A stretch of DNA of 64,000 nt, from contig NC_092027.1 in NCBI RefSeq assembly GCF_042242105.1, forward strand, positions 2,220,506 to 2,284,505, given 5' to 3'. The notes beneath the pieces were generated by a model, which saw only the letters and a program-made list of their open reading frames with translations, made no database searches and was not told the DNA's origin. Position 1 is the first letter of the stretch. Every line of letters starts with the position of its first letter. This stretch comes from Pempheris klunzingeri (Eukaryota; Chordata; Actinopteri; Acropomatiformes; Pempheridae). Positions 33,065-63,039 of the stretch are shown piece after piece. The translations under genes and the position numbers were made by a program.

Positions 33065-36000
33065 ATGGCAGCTGAGAAAGCTGAAATGGACAAACTGAAA
33101 AAGGAGTGCGATGGCCTCCGTGCACAGATTGAGGTGAGCAGAGGCGAAACACACAGTCGTACTTCCTGCAGTTCAGATCTCTGGAAGCATCACGAGGCCA
33201 CATCGTCGCTGTCAATCATGTATTTCCATGAGAAGCCTCCTTTTTGTGTTTCAAACCATGAAGAAACATTTGATTTTTCAATTTACTTACTAAAGATCAA
33301 GCTACAGCTAAATGTTTCACTGGGCAGCGACAATAGGTTAAATAAACTTTCACTGTTACTATTACTAAAAACAGCACTACTGTTACAAGTGCTGATATTT
33401 TCCTATCACTTCCAACGGCTCTACCTCTGATCTTCATGCCATTAAAGGCTCACCAGTGTGCAGGTGAACAGAACAAAACTGAGCCTGCATTACATAATCT
33501 AGGAGGAGACCCTCTGAGTGAAGTTTACCTTCCTCTTCCTGACTCCAGCCGTCTGTCTCTTCTTCCTCCCCAACATGTCGTTCCCTGTGTGACCACCAGA
33601 CGGCCCGTAAGGCTGTGAACGATGGCAGCATGTCAGCAGCAGCAGGGGGCGTAGCCTCAGTGGGCCGAGTCCAGCTGAAGCTCAGGAAGACACTGAAGGG
33701 TCACCTGGCCAAAATCTACTCCCTGCACTGGGCGGCTGACTCCAGGTGAGGAGGACTCCCCCGCCACTGCACATCAAAGCTATAAGAGGTTTATTCAGCC
33801 CCAGTAAGCTGAGACAATGAGGCAGCACGCACGACACCAGGACCCTGAAACTGAAACAGCTAAATGGAATCATCATTTACACCTGTGCAGTTCCTGCTGT
33901 GACTTTTCAAAAGGCAAATATTATACAGTAACTCCCTGAGGCAGAAATAATGTCAACGATTCAGTGAAGTTTCAGTGGAAGAAGCCAAACAGAAACTGAG
34001 AGGAAGTCTTCCCGCAGTTTGGATGAGGTTTAGTTTTTACCTGAGTGGAGAAAGAAACTGAGTTAGAAATCTGTGAGCACATTAGCGGCCTCACAGACTG
34101 ACTTTTTCTTTTACACAAATTTAATTTCTCTCTTCTTTTTTTTTATTTTTTACAACGACACTGTGTGGAGGCTCAGCCAGGCAACACTTAAATGTAGATA
34201 ATCCAGCTTAGCTGCACTGTCACACACGGTTAGAAGGAAACATGAGTAGGTTTGTCCAACAATCCAATATACTCTAAAACAATTATCCACTCGAAACATC
34301 TTCCAGATATTAGATTACTGCTGTATTTCATTGTATAATATGCGACTTAAAGTGCTTTGAATAAAGCTCAGCTTCTGTCACATCATGAGGACAATTACTG
34401 GACTGTGATGTCAGCTAATAGTTTTCATAGTGTCCATATTCAAAATAATAAAGCCTCTGTCTGTCTGTCTGTCTCACAGGCAAATGGTCAGTGCATCACA
34501 GGATGGCAAGCTGCTCATCTGGGACACCTTCACAGGGAACAAGGTGAGATCAACGGAACCTATACTGCCGATTATATAATAGATTGTAAAGTTGGTTATA
34601 TGTAAACATATATAAGCTCCTACAGCAGCCATGAAGTATCTTCACGTGTTCTGCAGCAGGGCCTTTTGTTACCGAGTCATCTGTTGATTATTTTCTCAAT
34701 TAATCATTTGGTCAAGAGCACAAGGTGGCACAGTTAGTTCAAACCCCTAAAATATTCAGTTTATTATTCTGTAAAACCAAGAAGAGCAGCAAATGTTCAC
34801 ATTTGAAAATCTGGTTCAATCAAATTTGGAGAACTTCTGCTTGTAAAAGGACAACTAATCAATTAATTGGTTAATCGACTGATCGTTGCAGCTCTATTCT
34901 GCAGTGGCTGCACAGCTTCAAGGGAAACATTGAATTTGACCTGTCAGCTGTTGGTTGTTAAACGTGTTTGAGTATTTGTAGGAGAGTAAATATCATTGAT
35001 ATCGTATTTCATCACGTGTTCGGCTATTATCTGTCACAAGCTTTGACTTTGTGCACTGATTCTACACAGAAAAGAAGTTATTTGATCACGCTGTTAGTTA
35101 GAGGAGCTGAACTGAGCCTGTGATTGGTTGGGGTAGTTTGACCTTCCTGAGGAGCTGCTAATCCTCAAATAATTAGATTAGTCTGGATTTCAGTGGTGAG
35201 ACAAGTACTCAGTGATGGTTTGACTTCTGTTTCCACTTGGTTGGGAGTGAAATCATGACAGGAAGATGGACTGATTTTAAAATTTGGTGCAGATTTACGG
35301 ATATTGAGCAGCGGCAGAAAACATCAGCGCCCAGTGTCCTGTTCCAAACAGCCCATGCCGTTCACACGCTGCTATGAGAAGGAAGTTGTAAACCAGCTAA
35401 ACTAAATTTCCTCTTCCCAGCTGGTTGCTGTCCCACTAAAGTCAGCTTGGGTGATGAGTGTCGCCTTCGCCCCCTCTGGCAACCTGGTGGCCAGCGGCGG
35501 TCTGGATAACATGTGCACGGTGTACAACATCAAGGCTGCCAGCCCCAAGACCCTCAGGGAGCTGGACGCACACACCGGTGAGGGCGACACACACCGCCGT
35601 CTCCCAGAATGCACTGAGGGACACATCAAAATCGAGTTTATGTTACATAAAAGCATGAAAAGAAGTTAAATTGAGTAACTGTCAGGCTGAAATGCTGATT
35701 TCTCTCCCACCCAGGTTACCTGTCTTGCTGCCGTTTCCTTAGCGACACGGAGATCCTGACAGCCTCTGGTGATACCACCTGGTGAGATTATCATCATCAT
35801 CATTTTACCCTCAGCCACAACAGCCAACATGGTTAGCAGAGTCGACCACAAAATGTCATGTTTAAAGGGGAAAAGCAGAGTTTTGATCCACTGGAATTAT
35901 TGTTGTGTTGTGGAACAGCATTTTCCATCAACACAAATTGAAGGACTTAATTAATATGCATAATGGTGTTCTTAAAGGAATACTACAACATTTTGAACGA

Positions 36001-37498
36001 TAAAACTATTTGCAGACCTCTTTGAGAAAATCTGGATCGGTTTTATCTCGGTGCGTTGACTCCAAAGTGTCCTTTAACACATGTGGACATACAGATTAAG
36101 CATGTGTGTGTTAACTATGAGGTAACTAACACAGTGGAGCTGTTTACTGACCTGAGGAAGAGTAACGCTGAACAAAACCATCTTGCTGACAAGGTACAAC
36201 AGATGCAGATGATTTTGGTTCTGATTGTACTTTTACCTTTCTACACATTCTAGCTAACTGTCTTTGTGTTAAGCTAAACTAAGCTAAGCTAGTATTAATC
36301 TAATTTAATAGAAAATGGATGTTACATACAACATAATGTTCACTTTTATTTTTGACCCTTTTCTTCCAACATATTTTTTAAATTAAGTTCCTTGAACACC
36401 AAGATTTATTGTGTCTTTTCTCACGAGACTTCACTGAAACTACTGTCTGCAGTTTTCAATGATGCTCCATGAGGTTTTCACAAGAGACCTGATTCAAGGA
36501 GGCCAGAGGATCCAACATGTGGTCCATCCTTTCATCCTTTCTTTTCTTTGCTCTTCATCATCTGTAACGCTCTTCCTCCCTCTCCTCCTCAGCTGCCTGT
36601 GGGACCTGGAGACTGGCAAGCAGAAGATCGTCTTCACCAACCACATTGGAGACTGCATGTCACTGGCTCTCGCCAGTGACCAGAACACCTTCATCTCTGG
36701 AGCCTGTGACTCTCTGGCCAAGCTGTGGGACCTGAGGGAAGGCGCCTGCAAGCAGACCTTCTCTGGACACACCAGCGACATCAACGCCATCCAGGTGAGG
36801 AGCCCACTGAGATCACACCAGACATAATAAAACCTTTGTACCTGAACCAGGCCGACAAAAGTGGAGGAAAGCCATAACGGATGTATTTTCTACATCCTGC
36901 ATATAAACAAAAACCGTCCTTTTCCTCTTCTCTCCCCGCCTCAGTTCTTCCCCAGTGGAAATGCCATCATCACAGGCTCCGACGACTGCAGCTGCAAGAT
37001 GTACGACCTGCGCGCCGACCAGGAGGTGATCACCTACCAGGACAGCAGCCTGAACTCCGGCGTCACGTCCGTGGCTCTCTCCAACTCAGGCCGCCTTATC
37101 TTTGCAGGATACGACGACTTCAACTGCCACATCTGGGACTCACTGAAGGGAGAGAAAGTTGGTGAGTGGGGAAAAAAATTCAAATGTAGAATATATGCAG
37201 CGTGGCCAATAAATATCTGCAAATAATAATATCATATGAGTGATTAAAGTCTCTTTTCTTTCCCGTCTTTACCTCCCTTGTCCTATTTTCCTTTCCCTTC
37301 ACTTCTTTTAATTGTTTACCTTTACTTGTACACCTTCTCTCTCTCCTCTTACCTCCTCCCCCCTCCTCTTTCCTCTCCTCTCCTCATACAGGTGTACTGT
37401 CCGGCCACGACAACAGGGTGAGCTGCACCGGCGTTCCCGAGGACGGCATGGGTGTCTGCACAGGATCTTGGGACAGCTTCCTCAAACTGTGGAACTGA
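33065..37498 (+). CDS. gnb3: Guanine nucleotide-binding protein subunit beta-3
   Basis: G-protein beta subunit that pairs with G-gamma and binds G-alpha; GNB3 serves cone phototransduction and other GPCR signalling. Exons: 33065-33133, 33600-33745, 34480-34543, 35421-35577, 35715-35781, 36593-36794, 36945-37161, 37392-37498; phases agree, giving 342 aa (human 340). An N-terminal helix (about 1-30, coiled coil with gamma) is followed by seven WD40 blades: [82 protein letters not shown] and terminal [12 protein letters not shown]. The start ATG has a good context (GTCGCCATGG). The paralogue call rests on the tpi1-eno2 neighbourhood and overall similarity; gnb1, 2 or 4 is less likely. Confidence 0.93.
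37320..37385 (+). repeat. Pyrimidine tract before gnb3 exon 8
   Basis: Long C/T-rich stretch ending just before the exon 8 acceptor (CATACAG). Its 37369-37385 part is the exact complement of a 3'UTR segment. Confidence 0.8.
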
Positions 37499-37506
37499 GG
37501 CGTCCC

Positions 37507-37622
37507 AGTGGAGGAAAACCCCGGGAAAGAGAGAGGAGGAGGATGGGGAGGAGAAGAGGAGGAAGAAGATGAAAGGGGGGAGGAAAAGGGTCAAGATGGG
37601 GAGGAGGAGAGGAGAGGAAAAT
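37507..37622 (+). repeat. Purine-rich (GGA)n block in gnb3 3'UTR
   Basis: Nearly uninterrupted A/G sequence starting shortly after the stop codon. It contains the 17-mer GAGGAGAGGAGAGGAAA (37604-37620). Confidence 0.85.
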
Positions 37623-38443
37623 AAACTAGGAGACGAGTGGGGTTGGAGGATATCTGGATCTTCCTCTCTTTCTCTCTCCTTCTCTACTTCTCCCTCATTC
37701 ACGTATGCAAAAATCTGAGAGGTTGTGAATGAGTCACGTTGTATAAATGGCATCAGGTAAACGGTGCACGATGCATCTCATTGTATTTACGAGAGAGATT
37801 TACTGTTGTCGAGGCGATTTAAATACTGAAATGATAAAATAAAAACATAAAAAAATGATTACAGAGCAGAAAAGAAGCTCTTAATGAGAATGTCAATTAA
37901 ACACATAGACTTTTGACAATAAAAAAAGAAAGAACACGTGAATATTGAAAATAAGACTGTAGGATTACAGATTTATTTTTATTGTCTTTGACCTGTAAAA
38001 GAGCCCTGCACTTATTTAGATAAAAGATTGATATGTAAATTTATTTGTATTTTATAGTTTAACACGTCTAGAATGGAGAGTTGATGTACAGTTTCCCCTT
38101 TTTTTTTTTGGGCTGCACATACCCACAGTATGTGTGTACGGTAGAGCCGCCATCTTGGGTCCCCCGCTAACAACCAGCAGCTTTTGATCCAAGATGGCTG
38201 CTGCTGTTTCCCCCGTCTCACCGTGAAAATCTGCTGGTGTGCCCAGACGAATGAAGGTTCGAAGGGTGGAGCCAGGCGGCAGGATGCGAGTCTGGCACCC
38301 GGGCGGCCGTTTGACCCGTGAAAACACTCTGCAAAGTCCTGTAAACTTTATTTCACTCCCCTGGGTTCAGCTGCATTTTGTAGTGCTTTTACACTTGTGC
38401 AGTTCCTCTGTAAAAAGACGAAATGTTTGTTGAAAATCTTTCT

Positions 38444-38449
38444 AATAAA
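38444..38449 (+). promoter_or_regulatory. Candidate polyadenylation signal of gnb3
   Basis: AATAAA in CTAATAAACATAG, about 950 bp after the stop. Other AATAAA motifs occur at about 37,836 and 37,917, so shorter 3'UTRs are possible. Confidence 0.45.
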
Positions 38450-38490
38450 CATAGAATTCTGCATTAACTCCACGTCAGAGCCGCTGTGTT

Positions 38491-38494
<4 letters not shown>

Positions 38495-38521
<27 letters not shown>
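38495..38521. repeat. (GT)n microsatellite
   Basis: About 13 GT units in the gnb3-tpi1 spacer. Confidence 0.93.
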
Positions 38522-39450
38522 TAAAGGCCAGGAATGATCTTCATCACGATGTGTAGGAAGCAGCATCATTTCAAGGGATGGACAACAAAAACCTGTAATC
38601 TTCTTTTGTCAGAGTGGTTTGTTGCAACATCACATCCACTGAAATATAAGAAATACAAACGTGGTCACAGAAGTTTAATGTACATCACTGTGGGAGTCAA
38701 AACCTGGCAAGTTCTACAAACGTGTTGTATTCTTATTTAGTTATTATATATTATATGAACAATAAACTACTTTTAGGCCAAACGAAAATGTGATGTGTTC
38801 ATATAATCAGGTATAAAAGAGATGAGTGGCGAAGAAATGTTTTTTTATTTCATCTTATGGGAGCAAATCACAAAAAATGAAGCTCAAAGCAAGTAAGAAA
38901 TTCAAACTACTGCGACTAATAATGATATGAATGAAGTCACATCGCAACAGCAGTTTTTAAGACTATTCAGAGTTTATCTTTCAATCTAAACTTCATATTT
39001 ATAGATACGAAGCAGATTGAAGCAGGTTTGCTTTAAAAACACGCTCTGTTGAAATGAACCGAACGTCAACGTCTGTGCAGCAACAACATTAAATCCTCAC
39101 ATGGAGGAAAACAGAGCAAACTAACCGCCAGAGACACTGTGATGATGCACCACCTGACTTATTTTCACTTATTTTTAGTTATCTGCATGTAAAATGTTTG
39201 ATCTCGGGGTTTTCACATCGTTCTTGTTCATAAAAATAGACTTTTATTTTTTCACTTTAGTGGGGACACATTTAACAGATACACACTATAGATGTCATCA
39301 TAATCAATAACACTGTTCAAACTGCTGTGTGGGTCCAGGGAGGCTCATCCTTCATGCAGGACCCACGTTTTAACGACAGGAGGCGGTAATGCCCCCCAAG
39401 GAGTCCAACTCTCTCTGTAACCCCGAACACGAAGAAGAGGGATGTCCGCT
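38522..39450. other. gnb3-tpi1 intergenic spacer
   Basis: About 0.9 kb, AT-rich, with no gene seen. From about 39,400 to the tpi1 ATG the sequence becomes GC-rich and presumably contains the tpi1 promoter and 5'UTR; no clear TATA box was found. Confidence 0.45.
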
Positions 39451-39465
39451 GCTGGTGGGTTTTGA

Positions 39466-43410
<3,945 letters not shown>

Positions 43411-44275
43411 TAGACACGTGAAAACGGCCCCCATCGGGACCAGAGAAAAACAGCCCGCCCTTTAGATTGTCACCATGTGTCTCAAACCTGGGCTGACTGG
43501 TCCGCAGACAGACGTCGAGTTAGAGAAAGGTTTATTTTTGCAATATATACGTTATATAATGAGGTAAAGAGGGTGGGAAGATTGATTCAATTGAGTTTTC
43601 GGTCATTGTTTTGGCTTTCAATTGTGTGAATTTAGCTCATTTCAGTCATTTTTACCATTAAATCTGCTTCTGAAGCACTGAAGAAGTCAGCAAACACCCT
43701 TTTAATCAGGTTTTCACACCTTCAGCTGAGTTAAGTGTCCTGTTTTACAGAGGAAATACGTTTTTTTTTCACATGACGTTTCTCTTTACTCTGGAGGTCG
43801 AAGTGGTTTAGAGAAGAGAGGGAGGAAATATGAAACACTGAAGAAGACTGAAGACTGTGCTGATGTGTGTGAATGAGAGGAAACGTCTGTATCGGTGACA
43901 TGTCAGCACTTCTCGTCCTGATCTGCTGTTCATTTGAGCTGCAGTGACAGCGGAGGATCAGTCAGCCCAGGTCCTTTTGTGTGTTTGCCAGTAGATTGAT
44001 AACAGTGTTGTATTAATGATGCACTCTCTCACCACCTGTCACTGCAGGCCCCTTGACAATACAAGCTGTAGATGCAATGTCCTTAAATATTTAATATTAT
44101 ACACATAGAAAGGTGGTTTTTGAAGGGTCAGGGACTTTTATTTTGAAATGTTGAAGTCGTCACCAATAGGCACTAAAGCTTTAAGTAGGTAACACTGCAC
44201 TTTATCTGTGTTTAACACTGGGCGGCGTGTGTTCATCACAGTCAAATAAGGAGGATGTGACTAATGCACTGAAGG

Positions 44276-44285
44276 AATAAATAAA
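44276..44285 (+). promoter_or_regulatory. Candidate polyadenylation signals of tpi1
   Basis: Two overlapping AATAAA motifs (44276-44281 and 44280-44285), about 870 bp after the stop codon. They are followed by a GT-rich stretch as expected of a cleavage site. Confidence 0.6.
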
Positions 44286-44459
44286 AATGTGGAAAGAGGT
44301 TTTATTGTGTGTTTATTGGCTGGTTACATCAGTCAGGTTCACATCAGCACGACCCAACAGACGTGTCAGGGAAGAAACTCTGGGTTTACCCCGAGTGGTG
44401 TGTCATATTGGGAAGATAAACATCTGACCTCCAGGAGCAGAATGTTAAGTAGCTCAAAT

Positions 44460-44645
44460 TAGCCCGACCTTAAATGAACCCAAAAACATCAGATGTAATA
44501 GGAAAACACTAACCGGGAATATTCTTCCTTTACTTTCCTGACACATACGTCAGGTTTTGAATGCAGGACTTGTAGTAAAAGTCTTTCCAGTGTGGTAGTT
44601 TTAGTTTTACTTTTATTTAGAATAACTGAATTCTTCTTCCAGCGC
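44460..44645. repeat. Dispersed 'TACTTTTACTT' repeat, fragment 2
   Basis: AAAAACATCAGATGTAATAGG, GTTTTGAATGCAGGACTTGT, CCAGTGTGGTAGTTTTAG and GAATTCTTCTTCCA match the 3' part of the family also seen near 63,040-63,250. Confidence 0.5.
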
Positions 44646-46048
44646 TGCTCTGTGATCTCCTGATCATCTCAGATTGTGTGATCTTATCCTGTGTTCTTAG
44701 AAGATATTAGAAAAAAAGCAAACAATTCACATTATATTAACAAGACTGTGTAACAACACTGTACATGCAGGACTCATCATAAGTGGACATTTGGAGAAAC
44801 AAAACAAAAAACACCATAATCAGTGAGTTCACACGACTGGCTGATCGTTCAGGTGGATCCGAGGATGATTTGAGCAGTTTGGTTTTCTTATTGCTTCAAA
44901 TCTTTCCCGTCAAACTGAAACTGGAGCAGATCTGAATCTGTAAGAACCAAAGACTTGAGTTTGAAGCAGCTTTCACAGCCGTTCAGACGTCAGAGTGTGA
45001 TACCGTACTTTATTACTTCACTTTCAACCCTCCAGTTTACTTAAGAGTTTACTTAAGACGTAAAAATTAAACTGACCAAGAAACACAGACGCAAAAAAGA
45101 CAAAAAGCTTTTAACTGTGATTGAAATTGTAAATTAACATCTTTTTATTTGACATATTTTCACATTATTTTCAATGACAAGCATTCTTATTTTTTTTGTG
45201 GGTTTTTTTTTTTTTTTAATGATCTTTCTTCTTTTTCAACACAGCTACTCTATCGACATTCAGGAGGAACAGAAGGAACGAAGGGAGATCAGCGTTTCCA
45301 TTTCTTTTTTCTTTTTTTCTTTTTTTCATTTCATTGAGGACGAAGGAGGGATTTCAAGCATAAAGGACAAATAATCAGAATCACATCAGGGCCGGAAGAA
45401 ATCGAGGGTCTGAAACTGAGAAACAGACACGACAAGAAGGAAAAGGAGACAAAAGAGGGAGGGAGGAGGACGGCACAAGTGGGTGGAGTGCAGGTTCTTC
45501 GGTGTCCGGGTGAGAGTGGGACACAACTGAGTGTGTGAGTGTTCAAGTGTTTGTGTGGTTTCACTGGTTGTTTGTTTGTTTGTTTTTTTTAACTCCATCC
45601 CTGAAAACGGCTGCTTTGTGTTTTAAGTTAAAAGTTTTTCATCTCTTTCGGTTTGCGTGCTTCAGTCTACGTTATTCTAATATATCTCTACTTATTTATC
45701 TCTCTGTTTTTACAACGATAATCTTTATTTTTGCAGGTCGGTCCTCTGGCTGTACATGAACTATTCCTTTAAAACTACAGTAACAGTGCATGTCTGGCTT
45801 ATAGATTTTATACTTTTACAGTACTCCCCTGCATGTGCGTGAGCGCGTGTTGCATCTGCGTACTATATATGTGTGTGTAAGAGTTTGTGTGTGTGCATAC
45901 AGCATCATCTCCCTAACTAGAATCCAGTGCATAATTCATTTAGTTATTCATTTTTTGTTTGTTTGGCTCTTTTTGCTCTTTTTCATGAATCTGTGTGATC
46001 TTTCAGTGTGCATGGCTCATTCCATGTTTGTTGTGTCGGTCAGTTCAT

Positions 46049-46075
46049 GTGTGTGTGTGTGTGTGTGTGTGTGTG
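46049..46075. repeat. (GT)n in the eno2 3'UTR
   Basis: GT run only about 20 bp beyond the eno2 stop codon; on the transcript it reads (CA)n. Confidence 0.93.
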
Positions 46076-46094
46076 AGTCATTCGTCTGTCAGTT

Positions 46095-58222
<12,128 letters not shown>

Positions 58223-58398
58223 TCAAATTGAATCGAAAAAGAGGTGGAAAGAATAACAGCGAGAGAGAAATATCTATTTTTACACTGCACACACACACAC
58301 AGAGAACAACCTGTCAGGGGAGACGAGAAACAACATCACTGCAGATTCACTGTGAAAATCAAAGCTCACCATGGAGGATTGTGTCACGCACATAAACC

Positions 58399-58399
<1 letters not shown>

Positions 58400-58429
<30 letters not shown>
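58400..58429. repeat. (CA)n microsatellite
   Basis: About 15 CA units. Confidence 0.95.
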
Positions 58430-58432
<3 letters not shown>

Positions 58433-58629
58433 GCAGTAACTTTGCTGTTTCTCGAAGCAGGTTGCAGCAACAGAGTAAATTATGCATCAATTTTCCACTG
58501 CTTTCATCCAGACTGGAAGTTGCCATTGGCGGAGAACTTGGTGAGGCTGCACTGCAATATCATGTCTGTTTCTCATTTTCAACTAAACCAACTACTAACA
58601 AGCAAGTGCAAGTGTAGTAAGTACAAGAG

Positions 58630-58657
58630 TTGTGTGTGTGTGTGTGTGTGTGTGTGT
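58630..58657. repeat. (GT)n microsatellite
   Basis: About 14 GT units. Confidence 0.95.
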
Positions 58658-61600
58658 TTGACTCAATCCCACAGACACAGTCCTGCTGCCCCAAATACTT
58701 AGTGAAGCACTAAATGTGGATTAAATGTCCTCCTGTTTGAGTAACGCTGAGAAACTACAGGGGCCAAATTAGGAAATTACAGAGCGTTTTCTTAAAAAGT
58801 GAAACTGTACATGTATGAGACAGAAGTCAGACACAACTGAGAGAAACGCTGCTGGTTTAGAATGAGAAAATAACAGATATGCTCTTACTGTATGTAAGAA
58901 GTGGGAGGAGCCATTTTAAAATATAATACAATAACATTTACTCACATTTTATCTGATATTTTACTTTTATCTGAGCACAGTTTTTACAACCCACTTTAAG
59001 AATTTGGCTGCAGTTTGAGTGATTAGCTCTGACGCACTATCAAAGCGTCCAGATCTCTCTTTAAAATGAAGGAAAAGAAAACAATAAAAAAAGGTTTTGA
59101 GGTTCTTCAGTCGGACTCTGGCACTGCTGTTACCATCACTGTAGGGTCTTCTTTCTACAACTGCTGTTTACTGCTGCTGCTTCTTCTTCCCTCCCTGGAG
59201 AGACGGCTCGGAAAAAAAAAAGACCTGCGACGCTAATGCAGGAAAGATGCGTCTCTGGGTGACAACAGCTCAACCACCAGAGCATTCAGTGAACAGCAGC
59301 ACCATTTCCACCCAAAGATCACCAACCAAGTAGAAACACCAGGCTGCTTTTTCATCCATTCAGTGCAGAACTCTCTGGAGTTAGTTTGGAGATGTCACAG
59401 TAGAGTCAAATTGAAATGAGAACTAGTTCGTACATCTATATATCACTAAATGTTTAAACCAGGAGCTGACAGGTGAAACTGATTCGTGGCAGAACTGAAC
59501 CAATTGGCAAAACCTACGTGTGTGTGTGTGTACAACTAGCTGGTACAACCCAATCCTGTTCCACAGAGTGATGTGAAGATGTATTCAGGTCAGATATGAT
59601 CCCAGAGAGGAAAAACTGAGGTATGGATTTAATTTAAAGAGCAGCTGTCGGTTCCATTACGTCCAAATCAAACATTTCACCGCACAGCCCACTCTCACTC
59701 ACATGAATAACAAGAAAGGACTTGTTTTCTCTTTTGTTTCTCACTGTGAAACGCTGAACTCCACATCCCGAGATTAAAAACGTATTCATTTAGTTTGAAG
59801 ATGCTTCCTGTATCACCACGGCATCTTTACCGTACACACACCTATCCACCCAAACATCAGGAGCCCCGTCTTCATTGTCATTTCACTAGTATCCATGCTT
59901 ATCTCCACTGTGGGTGTTTTCCTTCTTTCCCCTCATTGATATTCCAGGCATGCAGCACTGCAACGATATGTCAAAAAAGGCCTTTTATGCCGTCCTCGTC
60001 TCCGTACTGTATGAATACTTAATCGATCTGTGAGGAGCTAAATCTGGCTCTGTACTGTCACTGTACTGAGACCGGCCTTTGAAATACACCAACAGAGAGA
60101 TGCACATTCAAAGCAGAGGGTGTGGTAACTCCTGTAGATCCATCTTTTCTCATTGCTCATCTTCAGTGAGCATTCATTAATGCAAAACTATGCTGTGGTG
60201 CCTATAGAGAGCCGGATATATTGTACTGTTTGAAGTCAAATCTAGGGGGAATTTGCACTTTAGAGGGCAGATTGATTCAGAGCTACTTCACAGTTTTGAG
60301 TTAGGAGTGAAGGTGTAAACACTTACATTAATCATCGCTTGCTTCCATTAACCTGTGCCCGTAAGCCAGCGCACTGACATCAGCTTTTTTTGAAAAGATG
60401 CCAGCAGTGAGCGGCAACTCAAACCAAGAGATGAGAGATGTGATACAACGAGGAAGACAGTGTGAAAGACAAGTGAATAATACTCTACACTGGTGTGGTT
60501 TGGTTAGGTTTAGGGAAACATTTTGGGGTTAAAATAATTACTCTGTTAGACCTGATTTCACAGAAATATGTGAAATGACCACGGCCTCTTAACAGCACAT
60601 TAGTCATCGTCAGGGCAACAGGTCGCAGTTTGGTTAGATTTACACAACTAAAATATTTAGAGAAGAACAAGACTTTGGGTTGAAAAAAGTTTGTTAGTTA
60701 CTTTTCATGTTTTACTTCGCATGGGTTTGGCTTTTTTGCTCTTTACACCTGACTAACCAGAGACTTTGTGTTTCCACGGCGACAGAGGATGCTGAGGATG
60801 CTGATTGGCTTTGTTTATGTGCCATCACGATGTAATTTGAGTTTTAAGAGGTCATGGCCATGTCAATCAATGTGACGGTTAGTGGAGCTTCAACATTAAG
60901 GTGGTAATAAATAAAAATGCTGTTAAGTTTGGGGAATGATCATGGAAATTGTAAAATAAATAAATAAAGAATCAGTTTTTACTATTTGAGCAGTAACTTC
61001 TATTATATTCTTATGTCAGTAAGAGATGGTTGATGTTTTCTTCAAGTTTGCTACTGAAATGTGTTTTAGCCTTAAAGGTTCAATTTATTTCTGAACCTGT
61101 GGGTTCAGGACTAATATCATTGTCTCATAGAATTATAGTTGAGAGATTTTATGGTGTTTCTGTAACTCTTCGTTTGTTGATTAAAAGACAAACCAGCTGT
61201 AACAATACAGATTCATGCTGCTATACAAACTTATGCATTACAGTCACGGTATCTGTTTCCTTCAGTGACATTAAGATATCCTTCATGGGCTGTTCACAGT
61301 CACGTTTGTTTCTGTTTTGGCGACTGAAGTCATATTTAAGCTGTGATCATAATGTGCTTGTAAACCCATTAAAATCCTGATTGAACCAAAGCACAGTGGT
61401 CTTATGTAAATAGTAATCTGCTAAATGTTTCCCTCATGTAATCTTCCTGCTCTTTTTTCTTTTCTTGGCCAACAGTGTAGCTACACTAACAACAGAGCCA
61501 AATGTGTGTAAAACAGTATTGAAACTACTGACATTTCTCTCTCTTTTTTGTGTAATCAATGCTCTCTTGTTGTCTCATTTCCTCTATAATGTCCCTCTGG

Positions 61601-63039
61601 TGTTTATCTGACTCACAGCCTGAACGCAAACACATTCTGTTTATGTAAAACCTTCCTGAAGACATTAAACGCTACACTTTTATTTCTCCCTGTCACCTTT
61701 CTTCTCTTCCTCTGGGACATAAATTCCCCCCGTGTGTTGCTTTTAACCCGTCGCATAATCACATTACTCCTCTTGTCTCTTTGTTCCTGTCCTCTGACTC
61801 CCTCGCTCAGCACTCCTCTTTCGTACGTGATCCTTCCGAGCGACTCAGGGATATTTCCACCCATTTTCACAGCAGCCCTCAACCTTGCTCCCTTCTCTGC
61901 TGGCCGATTGCAACCTACAAATTTATGCTTATTCAGTTCTTACACTCATTGTAAATCACAGGGGATAAAAGCATCAGCAGAACGTATAAAGGGTGCTCAG
62001 CATACGAAAGAACAGATAAGGTGCTCGACTTGGCGCCGGCGTACAGAAACTTCCCCTTCACACAGAGTCGGGGGATTTGATGTGTGGGTGATTTTCTCTA
62101 CTGGACTGTGTTCATTTTATGGGTTTTTCTTTGAAGCCCCACCCTGAAATACTGCAGTTTCCCAAAGAGTTCCTCCTGAAGGTGGAGCAGCAGTATGTAG
62201 GACGCCTGCCAACAGTTTTACATCAGTTATTCTGCAATTTCTGCATTTTTCTGCTTGTTCCTCGGAGCATCAAAGCATCATTTTGACTCTGAATATTCCT
62301 GCTCTGGTGAAATTTTAGTCTGCATGCGTGACTGCCAACAACATTATCTGCATCTATGATACATTCACTCCTATTTCAAGTGAGTTTACAGTCGTGCCAG
62401 TGAGCCTTTGCAGCTGGATTTATAATATCTACCATACCTTAGTTAAAGTGGCAATCTTGAAAATTCTCAGCTTAATAAAAACACAAAGGTGATTGAGCCG
62501 ATGCACCACGAAAAAGTGATTATTACGGCCAAACAAACAGAGAAAAGAAAAAGAACAAGTGGAGACCCAGAGATAAAGAAACGCTGTTTGGTTACAGTGA
62601 CGCACAGAAATCTCTTCTTTAAGAGCGTTAGCATGCTAACATGTGCTAATAGAGCAGTAAACACAAAATTACAGCTGTCCAGGCTGAATGTCATTAGCTT
62701 AGCAGATATTTGATCATAACTGGACATCTTGAACTTCTGTATAAACTTTCAGGGTTTCTACTTTGGCTAAAATTGATATTAGATTAATTTCTACAAACGC
62801 AAAGTCATTTTCCCCCTTAAAATAGCTAAAATAGCTGTTTTTGGTTCTTGCAGTGTTTGAGTTGGTGGTGAATCACAAGCATATTGTTAAACGGCAACGT
62901 TGGAGAAACTAGCAGGAGTAGCTAGTTTTTAAAAGTATCCAACCAAATATATCCCACCCCCACCAATCAGGCTTTCTGACAAAGCCACCCCCCACAGCAC
63001 AAACGTATGATGATCTTATAGACCATGATGCACTGCTGC

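Larger units (their letters stand above)
43411..46094. other. Convergent tpi1/eno2 3' region
   Basis: Holds the tpi1 3'UTR (to about 44,300) and, on the other strand, the eno2 3'UTR. Candidate minus-strand AATAAA motifs (TTTATT on plus) occur near 45,009, 45,145 and 45,723; which one is used is unknown. No further gene was seen. Confidence 0.5.
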
